Source of the DNA: Stutzerimonas stutzeri
GTDB lineage: Bacteria; Pseudomonadota; Gammaproteobacteria; Pseudomonadales; Pseudomonadaceae
DNA length: 64,000 nucleotides
NCBI RefSeq assembly: GCF_015291885.1
Contig: NZ_CP036186.1
Coordinates: 2,555,001 to 2,619,000, forward strand
Direction of reading: 5' to 3'
Each line of letters starts with the position of its first letter. Position 1 is the stretch's first letter. The translations under genes and the position numbers were made by a program. Positions 17,859-27,357 of this stretch are shown in pieces. The notes under the pieces are model-generated. The model saw nothing but the letters and a program-made list of their open reading frames with translations. It did no database searches and was not told the DNA's origin.

Positions 17859-19060
17859 CGCGGCTTCTCGACCTGCAACAGCGTGATCGGCAACGCTCCA
17901 CGCCAGGTATCGAAACCGCCCAGCGGCTGCGCATGCGCCACGGATATCCTCGTCAGCTCGCCGCCGATGCGTTCACGCCAGGTCATCAGCAGCGCCTCGC
18001 TCTGCAAGGTCACCGCATTGGCCAGCAACCGCCCGCCCGGTTTAAGGCTGGCCCAGCATTGCTCCATCACGCCCGGAACCGTAACGCCGCCGCCGATGAA
18101 GATCGCATCCGGCTCGGGGAGGCCTGCCAGTGCCTCTGGCGCCCGGCCTGCCACCAGACGCAACGCTGGAACGCCCAGCACGTCGCGGTTGTGTTCGATA
18201 TGGGCCTGACGCCCGGCATCGGCCTCCACCGCGATCGCCCGGCAACTGGCATGCGCACGCATCCATTCGATGCCAATGGAACCGCAACCGGCGCCGACGT
18301 CCCAAAGCAACTCGCCCGGCATGGGTGCGAGCCGAGCCAAGGTCAGCGCGCGGACGTCCCGCTTGGTCAGTTGGCCGTCGTGTCTATAGAGCTGATCGGC
18401 AAGACCGGGTGTGAGCGGCAGGCGCTGGGCATTCGAGTCCGCTACGCATTCAACAGCCAACAGATTCAGATCGGCAATCACATCGAATGACCAGTCCGCT
18501 GCAAGGCAATCCAGCCGTCGTTCCCTGGCGCCGCCCAGATGCTCAAGCGCGGTCAGACGGCTCGCGCCAAAGCCCCGATTCGTCAGCAATTGCGCCACCT
18601 GAGTGGGGCTGGTTCCGTCGTTGCTGAGGATCAGCAGCCGCACACCAGGAGATATTTTGGCGCTCAGTGCCGCGAGCGGTCTGGCAACCAGGGATAGCAC
18701 CTCCGTTTCCTGCAGCGCCCAGCCAAGACGTGCCGCGCCCAACGAGACTGACGACGGCGCTGAGAACACCCGCATCTCCTGTGCATCCAACTGCCGCGCG
18801 AGCGTGGCGCCAATGCCATAGAACATGGGGTCTCCACTTGCCAGCACGCATAAAGGCGAGCCGCGACTTGAAAGCACCGGTTCCAGGCTGAACGGCTTCG
18901 ACCAGCACTCTCCCAGGCCCTGCAGGTGATCGGGCAACAGCGCCAGCTGCCGATCACCGCCGATGATGCGTGTTGCCTCACCGAGAGCCTGCCGAGCCGC
19001 TTCGCCGAGCCCGGCCCAGCCGTCTTCGCCGATCCCCACCACCGTCAACCAGGGCGTCAT
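17855..19060 (-). CDS. cobL: Precorrin-6B C5,15-methyltransferase (decarboxylating)
   Basis: 401-residue bifunctional CobL (CbiE-CbiT fusion). It methylates C5 and C15 of precorrin-6B and removes the acetate side-chain carboxylate to give precorrin-8. Residues 1 to about 200 are the CbiE-type SAM methyltransferase ([15 protein letters not shown] at the start, [20 protein letters not shown]). Residues about 205 to 401 are the CbiT Rossmann methyltransferase ([19 protein letters not shown] is the SAM loop). Typical length is about 400. It is the first gene of the minus-strand cobL-cobK-ferredoxin unit. Confidence 0.96.
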   Translation of the reverse strand: MTPWLTVVGIGEDGWAGLGEAARQALGEATRIIGGDRQLALLPDHLQGLGECWSKPFSLEPVLSSRGSPLCVLASGDPMFYGIGATLARQLDAQEMRVFSAPSSVSLGAARLGWALQETEVLSLVARPLAALSAKISPGVRLLILSNDGTSPTQVAQLLTNRGFGASRLTALEHLGGARERRLDCLAADWSFDVIADLNLLAVECVADSNAQRLPLTPGLADQLYRHDGQLTKRDVRALTLARLAPMPGELLWDVGAGCGSIGIEWMRAHASCRAIAVEADAGRQAHIEHNRDVLGVPALRLVAGRAPEALAGLPEPDAIFIGGGVTVPGVMEQCWASLKPGGRLLANAVTLQSEALLMTWRERIGGELTRISVAHAQPLGGFDTWRGALPITLLQVEKPR

Positions 19061-19145
19061 CCCGCCTCTCCATCACAATGCCAAGCCTTCGTCGGGACAG
19101 GCTTGGCTGTCGCGTCGTCCGGCAAAGCGGGCATAATAGCGCCTT

Positions 19146-19322
19146 CGTCGGTGCCCGCCGCGACCACGCCAAGGGCCTAAGAGGGAATACGGAGCGATCT
19201 GATGATCGTGACCGAGCTGCCCCCGCAACTGTAAACAGCGAATCCTCCGCACACACGCCACTGGGAAACCGGGAAGGCCGCGGATGATGAAGACCTGTCA
19301 GCCAGGAGACCTGCCGACGACG
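19146..19322 (+). ncRNA. Cobalamin riboswitch upstream of cobGHIJ
   Basis: The leader contains the B12-box elements in order: AGGGAATACGG, then GCTGCCCCCGCAACTGTAA, then an AGACCTGTCAGCCAGGAGAC segment ending in CTGCC at 19315. These are the conserved core and the receptor side of the AdoCbl aptamer. It starts about 85 bases after the divergent cobL start, with a possible -10 CATAAT at 19132-19137, and ends 120 bases before cobG. It should switch off cobG-cobH-cobI-cobJ when B12 is plentiful. Confidence 0.95.
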
Positions 19323-19441
19323 CTGGTCGCGAGTGCCAACATCGGGCGGGGTGTACCGATGCCAACTGAGTTCAACGAACTCTCCCGGTCTGGTCGCCGC
19401 GTCTTTTGGTTACAGGTGCACCGTGCGCGACCATGCCTCCC

Positions 19442-20764
19442 ATGACTGAACTGCCCGTTCCTCGCCCAAGCGCTTGCCCTGGCCTGCTGCGCATCGTGCA
19501 GGCGCTGGACGGCGGAATCTGCCGAGTCAAGTTGCCGGGTGGCGTTCTTGCCGCGAGTCAGGCCCGCTCCATCGCCGAGGCGGCGCAGCGCTTTGCGAGC
19601 GGCGTGCTCGAGCTGACCAACCGCAGCAATATGCAGATCCGTGGTGTACGTGCCGAATCCGAGCAAGAGCTGATCCGCTCATTGCTGGAAGCGAACCTCG
19701 GCCCGTCGGTGCTCGATGCCGACGATGTGCGCAATCTCATGCTCAGCCCCGCGGCCGGCCTGGACCCTCAGCAGCACATGGATACCCGGCCACTGGCCGA
19801 CGCACTCCTGGCGCTCTTGCAAAACAATTCCGCGCTGCACGTCCTGTCCGCCAAGTTCGCCATCCAGCTCGATGGTGGTGAGAGCCTATGCATGCTCGAA
19901 CACCCTCACGACCTCTGGTTACGCGCCCTCCCCGGCGCCCCGCAGTTGATATTCGGCCTGGCCGGCTGCCCGACCGACAAACCGCTGGGCATGGTTGCCG
20001 CTGCGAACGCCGTACAGCTGGTCGAAGCGATCCTGCTGACCTTTCTGGAGTGCGCCGGCCCGGAGCAGAGCCGCATGCGTCAGCTGCTCGAATCCATCCC
20101 GGCCGATGAACTGGTGCGACGGGTTCAGGCGCGCCTGCCATTCGCAATTTCACCCGTAGCGGTTGAATGCCAACGCCAAATCCCTGCCGCTGCCCCGCCG
20201 ATTGGCATCATCGCGCAACGCCAGGCAGAGCTCGCGATGGTCGCGGCCAGCGCGCCGCTGGGGCGGATCAGCGCCGAACAACTTGGCGCCGTTGCCGAAC
20301 TGGCGCAGCGGCATGCAGATGGCAGCCTGCGGCTTACGCCCTGGCAGGGTCTACTGATTCCAAATGTGCAGATCCACGAGGCGGACAATGTACTCGCAGC
20401 CCTCACGCAAGTCGGGCTGCTCACCAACAGAGCCGCTCCCCTGCCCAACCTGATTGCCTGCACCGGTTCTGCCGGCTGCGCGCGCGGGCTGGCCGACACC
20501 AAGCACGACGCTCTGGTGTTGGCGGCCTGCCTGCAACAGCATGACGCGCGTCCGCAAGTACACCTCAGCGGTTGCTCGCGCTCCTGCGCGGCTGCGCATG
20601 TCGCGCCGTACACGCTGCTTGCCGTGGGCGAAAGCCGTTATCAGCTGTTCGAACGCACCGAGAACAAGACCGGCTTCGGCCACCCACTGGCACCACCCAT
20701 GAATATCGACGAAGCGGGCGCCTGGCTCGCCCAGCACCACGCAACGGGACGCACCCATGCTTGA
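19442..20764 (+). CDS. cobG: Precorrin-3B synthase
   Basis: 440-residue CobG, the oxygen-dependent monooxygenase that makes precorrin-3B; it belongs to the nitrite/sulfite reductase superfamily. Two ferredoxin-like half domains are visible. The cluster cysteines lie in IACTGSAGCARG and HLSGCSRSCAAAH near the C-terminus. CobG marks the aerobic pathway. ATG 19442 (MTELPVP) is used; ATG 19433 in the same frame is equally possible since neither has a clear ribosome-binding site. It overlaps cobH by eight bases and follows a cobalamin riboswitch. Confidence 0.94.
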   Translation: MTELPVPRPSACPGLLRIVQALDGGICRVKLPGGVLAASQARSIAEAAQRFASGVLELTNRSNMQIRGVRAESEQELIRSLLEANLGPSVLDADDVRNLMLSPAAGLDPQQHMDTRPLADALLALLQNNSALHVLSAKFAIQLDGGESLCMLEHPHDLWLRALPGAPQLIFGLAGCPTDKPLGMVAAANAVQLVEAILLTFLECAGPEQSRMRQLLESIPADELVRRVQARLPFAISPVAVECQRQIPAAAPPIGIIAQRQAELAMVAASAPLGRISAEQLGAVAELAQRHADGSLRLTPWQGLLIPNVQIHEADNVLAALTQVGLLTNRAAPLPNLIACTGSAGCARGLADTKHDALVLAACLQQHDARPQVHLSGCSRSCAAAHVAPYTLLAVGESRYQLFERTENKTGFGHPLAPPMNIDEAGAWLAQHHATGRTHA

Positions 20765-21383
20765 TTACATCCGCGACGGTCAGGAAATCTACCGGCGCTC
20801 CTTCGCCACCATTCGGGCAGAGGCCGACCTCAGCGCCATCCCAGCCGATATGGAAAAGCTCGCGGTGCGAGTAATCCACGCCTGCGGGATGGTGGACATC
20901 GTCAGTGAGCTCGCCTTTTCTCCAGGCGCCGGGGCGGCCGGCCGTGCCGCCCTGCACGCCGGCGCGCCGATCCTCTGCGATGCACGGATGGTGGCCGAAG
21001 GCATCACCCGGCCACGCTTGCCGAAGAACAACCGGGTCATCTGCACCCTCCATGACGATGGCGTGCCGGACCTGGCGCAGGCGCTCGGCAACACCCGCTC
21101 TGCCGCTGCGCTGGAGCATTGGCGTGAGCATCTGGAGGGCAGCGTGGTGGTGATCGGCAACGCGCCGACCGCGTTGTTCTACCTGCTGGAAATGCTCGAT
21201 GCCGGCGCGCCAAAACCTGCGCTCATCATCGGCATGCCGGTCGGCTTCATCGGCGCGGCGGAATCCAAGGACGCGCTGGCAGCGGACAGCCGCGGCGTAC
21301 CCTATGTAGTCGTTCGCGGCCGGCGCGGCGGCAGTGCGATGGCGGTGGCTGCGGTCAACGCCCTCGCCACGGAGGTGGAATGA
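20757..21383 (+). CDS. cobH: Precorrin-8X methylmutase
   Basis: 208-residue CobH, which moves the C11 methyl group to C12 to give hydrogenobyrinic acid. Expected motifs are [12 protein letters not shown] (catalytic His near residue 42), [32 protein letters not shown] and [14 protein letters not shown]. Length is typical. It sits in a tightly overlapping unit between cobG and cobI, so expression should be translationally coupled. Confidence 0.97.
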   Translation: MLDYIRDGQEIYRRSFATIRAEADLSAIPADMEKLAVRVIHACGMVDIVSELAFSPGAGAAGRAALHAGAPILCDARMVAEGITRPRLPKNNRVICTLHDDGVPDLAQALGNTRSAAALEHWREHLEGSVVVIGNAPTALFYLLEMLDAGAPKPALIIGMPVGFIGAAESKDALAADSRGVPYVVVRGRRGGSAMAVAAVNALATEVE

Positions 21384-22129
21384 TGGACGGCAAAGGGAGG
21401 CTGATCGGGCTGGGTGTAGGCCCGGGTGATCCGGAACTGATCACCCTGAAGGCCCTGCGCCTGCTGCAAAGCGCGGCGGTTGTCGGCTATTTCGTGGCCA
21501 AGGCGAAAGCCAGCAAGGGCCACGGCGGCAACGCCTTCGGCATCATCGAGCAGCACTTGACCGACCAGCAGCAGCGCATGCCGCTGGTTTATCCAGTTAC
21601 CACCGAAAAGCTCGCGCCGCCGCTCTCCTACGAGGATGTGATCGCCGACTTCTACGACACCTGCGCGGTTCAGATTGCCGCCGAGCTCGACGCCGGGAGA
21701 GACGTGGCCGTGATATGCGAGGGCGACCCGTTCTTCTACGGCTCCTACATGTACCTGCACGACCGCCTGGCTGCGGACTACCCGGTCGAGGTCGTGCCGG
21801 GCGTCTGCTCGATGCTGGGCTGCACCTCGGTGCTCGGCACGCCTTTGGTTTACCGCAACCAGAGCCTGTCCGTGCTGTCCGGCGTGCTGCCGGAGGCGGA
21901 ACTCAAGCAAAGGCTGCGTGACGCAGAGGCGGCCGTGGTGATGAAGCTCGGGCGCAACTTCGAAAAGGTCCGCCGCGTACTGCAGGAGCTGGGACTCGAG
22001 AAACGCGCGCACTACGTCGAACGCGCCACCATGGCCAACCAGAAGATCGTTCCGCTGGATGAGGTGGAGCCGATGTCGTCTCCTTACTTCTCGATGATCC
22101 TCGTTCCCGGCGAGAAATGGCGCGGCTGA
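21383..22129 (+). CDS. cobI: Precorrin-2 C20-methyltransferase
   Basis: 248-residue CobI/CbiL SAM-dependent methyltransferase acting on precorrin-2, the entry step of the corrin branch. Visible family pieces are [20 protein letters not shown] at the N-terminus, [20 protein letters not shown] in the middle (GDP motif) and [11 protein letters not shown]. Two adjacent ATG codons exist. The second, 21383, is six bases from GGAGGT and is preferred; its first base is the last base of the cobH stop. Confidence 0.95.
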   Translation: MDGKGRLIGLGVGPGDPELITLKALRLLQSAAVVGYFVAKAKASKGHGGNAFGIIEQHLTDQQQRMPLVYPVTTEKLAPPLSYEDVIADFYDTCAVQIAAELDAGRDVAVICEGDPFFYGSYMYLHDRLAADYPVEVVPGVCSMLGCTSVLGTPLVYRNQSLSVLSGVLPEAELKQRLRDAEAAVVMKLGRNFEKVRRVLQELGLEKRAHYVERATMANQKIVPLDEVEPMSSPYFSMILVPGEKWRG

Positions 22130-22172
22130 AGCTGCGATTATTCCCCTGTCCCACCCGACTCTCGGATGCCCT

Positions 22173-23843
22173 ATGCCCGGCCTCGCAACTACCGCACCCG
22201 CCATCGTCGTACTTGGCGCCTCTGCCATCGACACCGCCAGACGGATACAGCGCGTCTATCCAGGAGCACAGGTTCATGGGCTGAGGGGACGCGCTGTCGA
22301 AGCCGACAGGCCGTACGATAACTTTGGCGAGCATCTGCGCGATCTGTATCGAGCCAACACGCCGATCATCGCGCTGTGCGCGGCGGGGATTGTGATCCGC
22401 AGTCTGGCCCCAGTACTGGGCGACAAGGACAACGAGCCCCCGGTACTGGTGGTTGGTGAGGATGGCAGCGCAGTGGTGCCCTTGCTCGGCGGCCTGGCAG
22501 GCGTAAATCGGATGGCCCGGGAGATCGCCGCCGCACTGGAGGTCAGCCCGGCCATCACCACCAGCGGCGAGCTGCGCTTCGGCGCTTGCCTGCTCTCCCC
22601 GCCGCCCGGTTACGTGCTGGCGGATCTGGAGCAAGGCAAGCGGTTCGTCAGCGACTTGCTGGCTGGTGCGCCTGTGCGCGTCGAAGGTCCGGCGCCCTGG
22701 CTGGATGAACTCAGCCTGCCGCTCGACCCGCAAGCGAAACACCGGGTATCCGTCAGCCCGCTCCGGCAGGACGATGCGTGCACCCTGAGCATCCACCCCA
22801 GGCTGATCGCGATTCATGTCGAACGCGTTGGCCCGGAACTGGATACCGAGGTTCAGCAGCTGATCGATGAATCCAGCTTTTCGCCGCACAGCCTTGCCTG
22901 CCTGATCGCACCGCTCCACCTCATGTCCAGCACCGAGCTGCAACACGTGGCCAGCCAGCTTGGCCTGCCGATCCGCTACAGCGACGACACCACGCAATTG
23001 CCGCCGCAGCACAGCCGCAGCCAGCACGCACGGCTATTGCTCGCAGATGAGCCGATCGACATCAAGCAGATCGGTCAGCCCCGCGGCTCGCTGACGGTGA
23101 TTGGCCTCGGACCGGGCGCTCCCGAATTCATGGTGCCTGCGGCGCGCCAAGCGCTGGACGAGGCGCAGGACCTGCTCGGTTACGAGACATACATAAAGAT
23201 GGCCGGCCCGCTAAGGCCAGGCCAGGTCAGCCACAGCAGCGACAACCGCGAGGAGCTGCAGCGTGCAGCCCATGCCTTCGAGCTGGCCGCCAGCGGTCGC
23301 CGGGTTGTGGTGATATCGTCCGGCGACCCCGGTGTGTTTGCCATGGCCGCCGCGGTACTGGAAGCGCTGCACGCATCAAGCGACCCCCGCTGGCACGCCG
23401 TGGATCTGCAGGTGCTGCCAGGCGTATCGGCGGCGCTGGCCACCGCCGCCAAAGCCGGCGCGCCGCTGGGTCACGACTTCTGCATGCTCTCGCTATCGGA
23501 CAATCTCAAACCCTGGACGCTGATCGAGAAGCGTCTGGAACACGCCGCTGCGGCCGATCTTGTCATGGCCTTCTACAATCCCATTTCCAAGGCGCGGCCC
23601 TGGCAGCTCGGGCGGGCGCTGGAAATACTTCGCCATTACCGCAAACCGGAAACACTGGTTGTGCTTGGCCGCGACATCGGTCGCCCAGCCGAAGCCCTGA
23701 CTGTCACCAGGCTTGGCGACCTCACGCCCGAACAGGTGGACATGCGCACGCTGGTCATCATCGGCTCGTCGCAGACCTGCCGGTTTGCCAAGCCGGACGG
23801 TGGCGACTGGGTCTATACCCCCAGAAGTTACCCTGCCGATTGA
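22173..23843 (+). CDS. cobJ: Precorrin-3B C17-methyltransferase with N-terminal CbiG-like domain
   Basis: 556-residue two-part enzyme. Residues about 1-290 resemble the N-terminal and middle regions of CbiG (IIALCAAGIVIRSLAPVLGD, then VVPLLGGLAGVNRMAREIA). Residues about 305-550 are the CobJ/CbiH methyltransferase that drives ring contraction: LTVIGLGPGAPEFMVPAAR, VVVISSGDPGVFAMAAA, VLPGVSAALATAAKAGAPLG and LVMAFYNPISKARPWQL. Pseudomonads commonly carry this long form. The C-terminal CbiG-like part is encoded separately as cobE at 32580, so a split CbiG-like protein appears to operate inside an aerobic pathway. It is the last gene of the riboswitch-controlled cobGHIJ unit. Confidence 0.95.
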   Translation: MPGLATTAPAIVVLGASAIDTARRIQRVYPGAQVHGLRGRAVEADRPYDNFGEHLRDLYRANTPIIALCAAGIVIRSLAPVLGDKDNEPPVLVVGEDGSAVVPLLGGLAGVNRMAREIAAALEVSPAITTSGELRFGACLLSPPPGYVLADLEQGKRFVSDLLAGAPVRVEGPAPWLDELSLPLDPQAKHRVSVSPLRQDDACTLSIHPRLIAIHVERVGPELDTEVQQLIDESSFSPHSLACLIAPLHLMSSTELQHVASQLGLPIRYSDDTTQLPPQHSRSQHARLLLADEPIDIKQIGQPRGSLTVIGLGPGAPEFMVPAARQALDEAQDLLGYETYIKMAGPLRPGQVSHSSDNREELQRAAHAFELAASGRRVVVISSGDPGVFAMAAAVLEALHASSDPRWHAVDLQVLPGVSAALATAAKAGAPLGHDFCMLSLSDNLKPWTLIEKRLEHAAAADLVMAFYNPISKARPWQLGRALEILRHYRKPETLVVLGRDIGRPAEALTVTRLGDLTPEQVDMRTLVIIGSSQTCRFAKPDGGDWVYTPRSYPAD

Positions 23844-23889
23844 ACGGAAACCTCGTTTTAGACGTGCCGAAAGCCGATAAACCCACTAC

Positions 23890-24072
23890 CCTAGCGACGC
23901 TTGATGGTTCTGCCCCAAAGGCAGAGGCAAGAGGGAAGCAGGTACGCCCACGGGCTACTCCTGCGCTGCCCCCGCAACTGTGAACGGCGAGTTCACCTGC
24001 AATGAAGTCACTGGCCTGATCGGCTGGGAAGACGCAGGTGCACATTGACCCGTGAGCCAGGAGACCTGCCAT
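23890..24072 (+). ncRNA. Cobalamin riboswitch upstream of the CbiM-like cobalt permease
   Basis: A second B12 aptamer: GAGGGAAGCAGG, then CTGCCCCCGCAACTGTGAA, a pairing arm around 24000-24040, and the conserved GAGCCAGGAGACCTGCC ending at 24070. It lies 51 bases before the permease start and 46 bases after cobJ, so the permease is controlled separately from the biosynthetic operon. Confidence 0.95.
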
Positions 24073-24123
24073 CAGCGTGCCGATCCCGGCGCCTTTCAAC
24101 CCGCATCCCTCGGAGGGAGAACG

Positions 24124-24774
24124 ATGCATATCGAACCTGGCGTACTCAACGCCGCAAAAATCGTGTTTGCCAACGCCGCAGCCGTTTCAACATTGGCCGT
24201 GTTCCTGCCCAAACTGATGTGGCGCCCCGACATCTGGGTCAAGACCCTGCTCGCCGCGTTGTTCTTCTCCATCTTCATGGAGGTCTTTCACATGCCGGTC
24301 GGCGCCTCGGAACTGCATTTCGTGGGTGCGTCGGCTGTCTATGTGATATTCGGCTTCGTGCCGACGCTGTTCGGATTCGCTATTGGCCTGCTGCTGCAAG
24401 GGCTGCTGTTCGAGCCGTCCGATCTGGTGCACCTGGCGGTCAACTCGCTGTCGCTGATCCTGCCGCTGATCGCCGCCCACGGCCTGCTCGGCCGGCACTT
24501 CTTCGCCCAAGGCGGACGCGTTATTCGCTGGGCCGAAGTGGTCAAGTTCGACGCAGCCTTTTACGGCGGCGTGGTGCTGATGGTCGGCTTCTGGCTGTCG
24601 CTGGGTAACGAACCCACGCCTCTGCAGAATTGGGCGATGTTCGCCGTGTCCTACCTGCCGCTGGTGCTGCTCGAGCCGTTGTTCACCTGCCTGATGGTCC
24701 GCACGCTCAAGCGCTTTGCAGATAACCCGCTGATCAGCCGCTTCACCACCGTCAAAACACTCGCGACTGCCTGA
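24124..24774 (+). CDS. CbiM-family cobalt transport permease (solitary)
   Basis: 216-residue membrane protein with about six to seven predicted membrane segments. The N-terminus MHIEPG matches the metal-binding start of CbiM/NikM proteins, in which the terminal amine and His2 coordinate the metal. FMEVFHMPVGASELHFVGAS supplies further conserved His residues. GGAGGGAG precedes ATG 24124. It directly follows a cobalamin riboswitch, which points to cobalt as substrate. No CbiN, CbiQ or CbiO gene is adjacent, so the usual ECF energising module is missing from this locus. It ends 25 bases from the convergent cobF. Confidence 0.85.
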   Translation: MHIEPGVLNAAKIVFANAAAVSTLAVFLPKLMWRPDIWVKTLLAALFFSIFMEVFHMPVGASELHFVGASAVYVIFGFVPTLFGFAIGLLLQGLLFEPSDLVHLAVNSLSLILPLIAAHGLLGRHFFAQGGRVIRWAEVVKFDAAFYGGVVLMVGFWLSLGNEPTPLQNWAMFAVSYLPLVLLEPLFTCLMVRTLKRFADNPLISRFTTVKTLATA

Positions 24775-24788
24775 TCCAGGCTCGCCCG

Positions 24789-24815
24789 GCGCTGACGTTC
24801 AAGCCTCGTCAGCGC
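24789..24815. terminator. Hairpin at the convergent cbiM-like/cobF ends
   Basis: GCGCTGACG and CGTCAGCGC form a perfect 9-bp stem with a 9-base loop. It covers the cobF stop codon and follows the permease by 14 bases. Confidence 0.5.
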
Positions 24816-25569
24816 TGCGGCGGCGCAACAGATAGCTGTCCATGATCCAGCCATGCCGCTCGCGCAATGCGGCGCGGGTGCTGCGGATCTGCTCCGCCAC
24901 CTCACCGACCTTTCCTGCAATCAGCACCTCATCCGCGGTGCCCACGTATGCGCCCCAATAGATGTCCATCTCCTGATCGACGAACAGGCAGTAGGTATCC
25001 CGCGCATCGAGCATCACCAGTACGCTATCCAGCCCGTCAGGAAAGCCCTCGGCCAATCGCCGGGCCGGCATGACCTGAAAGGCCTGACCGATGCTGTTGA
25101 AGCAGACTTTGTGCCTGGCCGCCAGCGCCTGCAGGCTGGTGATGCCGGGGATCACCTCGTAGGTGATGGGCTCCGGGCTCGCCTGCACGATGTCCTCGAC
25201 GATGCGCAGCGTGCTGTCATACAGCGCAGGATCACCCCAGACCAGAAAGCCGCCCACCTCACCATCGGCCAGCTCGTGGTGAACCATCTGCTCGAACACC
25301 CGCTGTTTGTCCTGATTGAGGTCGACGACGCTGGCCCGGTAATCAGCGACACCTCGCACGCGCTCGGGGCATTCGGCCTCGACGAAGCGATACTCCGGCG
25401 TGTCGATGAAGCGCTCGCAGATGTGCTTGCGCAGGTGGATAAGCGAATCCTTCGAGGCGCCCTTGTCCATCAGGAAAAAAACGTCGACGCGGTTCAACGC
25501 CTTGATCGCCTGGACCGTCAGAAAATCGGGATCGCCTGCGCCAATGCCGATGATCAGTAGTGTTTTCAC
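24799..25569 (-). CDS. cobF: Precorrin-6A synthase (deacetylating)
   Basis: 256-residue CobF, the SAM methyltransferase that methylates C1 and releases acetate to give precorrin-6A; it is specific to the aerobic route. Motifs are TLLIIGIGAGDPDFLTVQA at the start, VDVFFLMDKGASKDSL, GGFLVWGDPALYDSTLRI and YEVIPGITSLQALAARH. The frame has ATG at 25584, but GTG 25569 has GGAG nine bases upstream and begins where family members start. It is the last gene of the long cobW-cobN-chlI-chlD-cobF minus-strand operon, about 35 bases after the VWA gene. Confidence 0.93.
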   Translation of the reverse strand: MKTLLIIGIGAGDPDFLTVQAIKALNRVDVFFLMDKGASKDSLIHLRKHICERFIDTPEYRFVEAECPERVRGVADYRASVVDLNQDKQRVFEQMVHHELADGEVGGFLVWGDPALYDSTLRIVEDIVQASPEPITYEVIPGITSLQALAARHKVCFNSIGQAFQVMPARRLAEGFPDGLDSVLVMLDARDTYCLFVDQEMDIYWGAYVGTADEVLIAGKVGEVAEQIRSTRAALRERHGWIMDSYLLRRRSADEA

Positions 25570-25603
25570 AGGTTCTGGCTCCATTGCGCTAAAGGTTGGT
25601 CGT

Positions 25604-26230
25604 TTAAACAGGGTTGTTCAGGGTCGCGAGCGTGTCGATGTGCTGATACTCCGCGCCCAGTTCTTCGGCCAGTTTCCGTGCACGGCCCAGGCGGATCGGT
25701 GCGCTCTCGATGTCTACCAGCACAGCCGGGCAAAGACTCGGTTCCAGAGCTGTCGACTCACGCAAGCGGCCGTCCGTGAGGACCAGCAGTCGATGCTGCT
25801 CGGCGGGCTTGAGTTGCTGCCGACGACGCTGCCATGCTGCCGCCTGCTGCAAGGCATCCAATAGCGGCGTGCCGCCACCTGCGCCGAGATCAGCCAGCCA
25901 TTGTTGCTGCACACCGGTCACCTTGTGACCTGGCCAAACCCAGTCGGCTTGCTTGCCGTTGGCCCGCAAAAGCGCCAGCCGCACTCGTTGCCGCCGGGCC
26001 TGCTCGAACACCTCGCCGAGCAGCCCTTTCGCCTTGCTCAGCGCACCGTGGCGACGGGTCGAGCCCGAGGCATCGACGATCACCAACCACACTTCACCCG
26101 CCCGCCGACTGCGCGGCCTCATGACGAGGTCAGCGCGGCGCTGCGGCCGGCCGTTGAGCATAAAGGTCGCGGCCCAGTCGATCCGCCCAGACACGCCGCC
26201 GCGACTGGCGCCATGCCGCCCTCCATTCAC
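25604..26230 (-). CDS. VWA-domain ChlD-like subunit of the cobalt chelatase
   Basis: 208-residue protein formed almost only of a von Willebrand A domain. The metal-ion site DASGS is at residues 53-57, followed by GGGTPLLDALQQA and the third site region VLTDGRLRESTA. It resembles the C-terminal VWA part of magnesium chelatase ChlD/BchD and lacks the N-terminal AAA-like half. It starts at GTG 26230, 53 bases after the ChlI-like gene, in the same operon as cobN. In pseudomonads this I/D-like pair takes the place of CobS and CobT. This is established only by context, and the exact start could lie further upstream. Confidence 0.82.
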   Translation of the reverse strand: MNGGRHGASRGGVSGRIDWAATFMLNGRPQRRADLVMRPRSRRAGEVWLVIVDASGSTRRHGALSKAKGLLGEVFEQARRQRVRLALLRANGKQADWVWPGHKVTGVQQQWLADLGAGGGTPLLDALQQAAAWQRRRQQLKPAEQHRLLVLTDGRLRESTALEPSLCPAVLVDIESAPIRLGRARKLAEELGAEYQHIDTLATLNNPV

Positions 26231-26283
26231 GCTACCCGGTGCTGCTCGTGCATCCGCGCCGGAGGCGCTGCGTGGGCGGATGC

Positions 26284-27306
26284 TCAGGGCTTTTTTGACC
26301 AGCGAGGCGGTTCACGCCGAGCACCAACAGGTTGAGTCTGAGCCGGTAGCTGCCCCCAGTCGCCCGCCCCCTGATCATCCCTGGCAGTACCGGTGTCTTC
26401 CTTGGGTTGTGCCTGCGGTGACTGCTGCTGCGGCGGTGTAGGCGGCGTTGCCTGCTGCTGCCGATGACGCAGAACAAAATCGGCCACCGCATCGATGTCC
26501 TCGGCCTCGATGCGTACCGAGCCACGCCAGGCCGCATGGGCGCGAGCAGCTCGCAACCAGACCAGATCGGCGCGCAACCCATCGACCTCGGCGGCAAAGC
26601 AACGCTGACTGATTTGCTCCAGTGCTGCCTCGTCCAACGGAATATCGCTCAGCTGGGCGCGCGCTTGCTGGCAGCGCGTCCGCAGCGCCCCCTGCTCTTC
26701 CGACCAAGAGGACAGAAAGCGCTGCGGATCGGCATCAAAATTCAGCCGACGGCGAACGATTTCCGCCCGCTGTGCAGGCTGTGGCCGCGCGTCCAGCGCA
26801 ACGTTGAAGCCGAAACGGTCGAGCAACTGCGGCCGCAGTTCGCCCTCCTCGCTGTTCATGGTGCCGATTAGCACGAAGCGCGATGGGTGCCGATGGGAAA
26901 CGCCGTCCCGCTCCACATGGTTGATGCCGCTGGCCGCCGCATCGAGCAACAGGTCGACCAGGTGATCCGGCAGCAGGTTGATCTCGTCGACATAGAGCAC
27001 GCCGCCATCGGCCTTGGCCAACAAGCCCGGCGAGAACTCGGCGCGCCCTCCACCCAGAGCTGCATCGAGATCCAACGAGCCCACGATGCGTTCTTCACTG
27101 GCACCCAACGGCAAGGTGACGAACTGGCCGCTTGGCAGCAGGTCCGCCAGCCCTCGCGCCAGGGTCGATTTGGCCATGCCGCGAGGGCCTTCGATCAACA
27201 CACCGCCAATCGCGGGATCGATTGCTGCCAGACAAAGGGCCAGCTTGAGGTCATCGGCTCCGACCACGGCGGCGAGGGGGAAATGGCTATCGGGCATGGC
27301 AGGCAT
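26284..27306 (-). CDS. ChlI-like AAA+ ATPase subunit of the cobalt chelatase
   Basis: 340-residue AAA+ ATPase of the magnesium-chelatase I family. P-loop GPRGMAKST is at residues 40-48, Walker B in GVLYVDEINLLPDHLVDLLL, and the sensor and arginine-finger regions in LIGTMNSEEGELRPQLLDRF. The C-terminus has a low-complexity Gln/Pro tail (about residues 278-335). It lies between cobN and the VWA gene. The likely function is ATP-driven assistance of CobN in inserting Co2+ into hydrogenobyrinate a,c-diamide, replacing CobS. No chlorophyll genes are present, so a magnesium role is unlikely. Confidence 0.88.
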   Translation of the reverse strand: MPAMPDSHFPLAAVVGADDLKLALCLAAIDPAIGGVLIEGPRGMAKSTLARGLADLLPSGQFVTLPLGASEERIVGSLDLDAALGGGRAEFSPGLLAKADGGVLYVDEINLLPDHLVDLLLDAAASGINHVERDGVSHRHPSRFVLIGTMNSEEGELRPQLLDRFGFNVALDARPQPAQRAEIVRRRLNFDADPQRFLSSWSEEQGALRTRCQQARAQLSDIPLDEAALEQISQRCFAAEVDGLRADLVWLRAARAHAAWRGSVRIEAEDIDAVADFVLRHRQQQATPPTPPQQQSPQAQPKEDTGTARDDQGAGDWGQLPAQTQPVGARREPPRWSKKP

Positions 27307-27357
27307 CCGTAGAGGCAGAAAGCGGTACGTAGGGTGGGATGGAGGAAAGGCGCTCGC

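Noticed and set aside
26284..27306. Magnesium chelatase for chlorophyll synthesis
   Set aside because: The gene lies between cobN and a VWA gene in a riboswitch-controlled cobalamin operon, and no bacteriochlorophyll genes are present.
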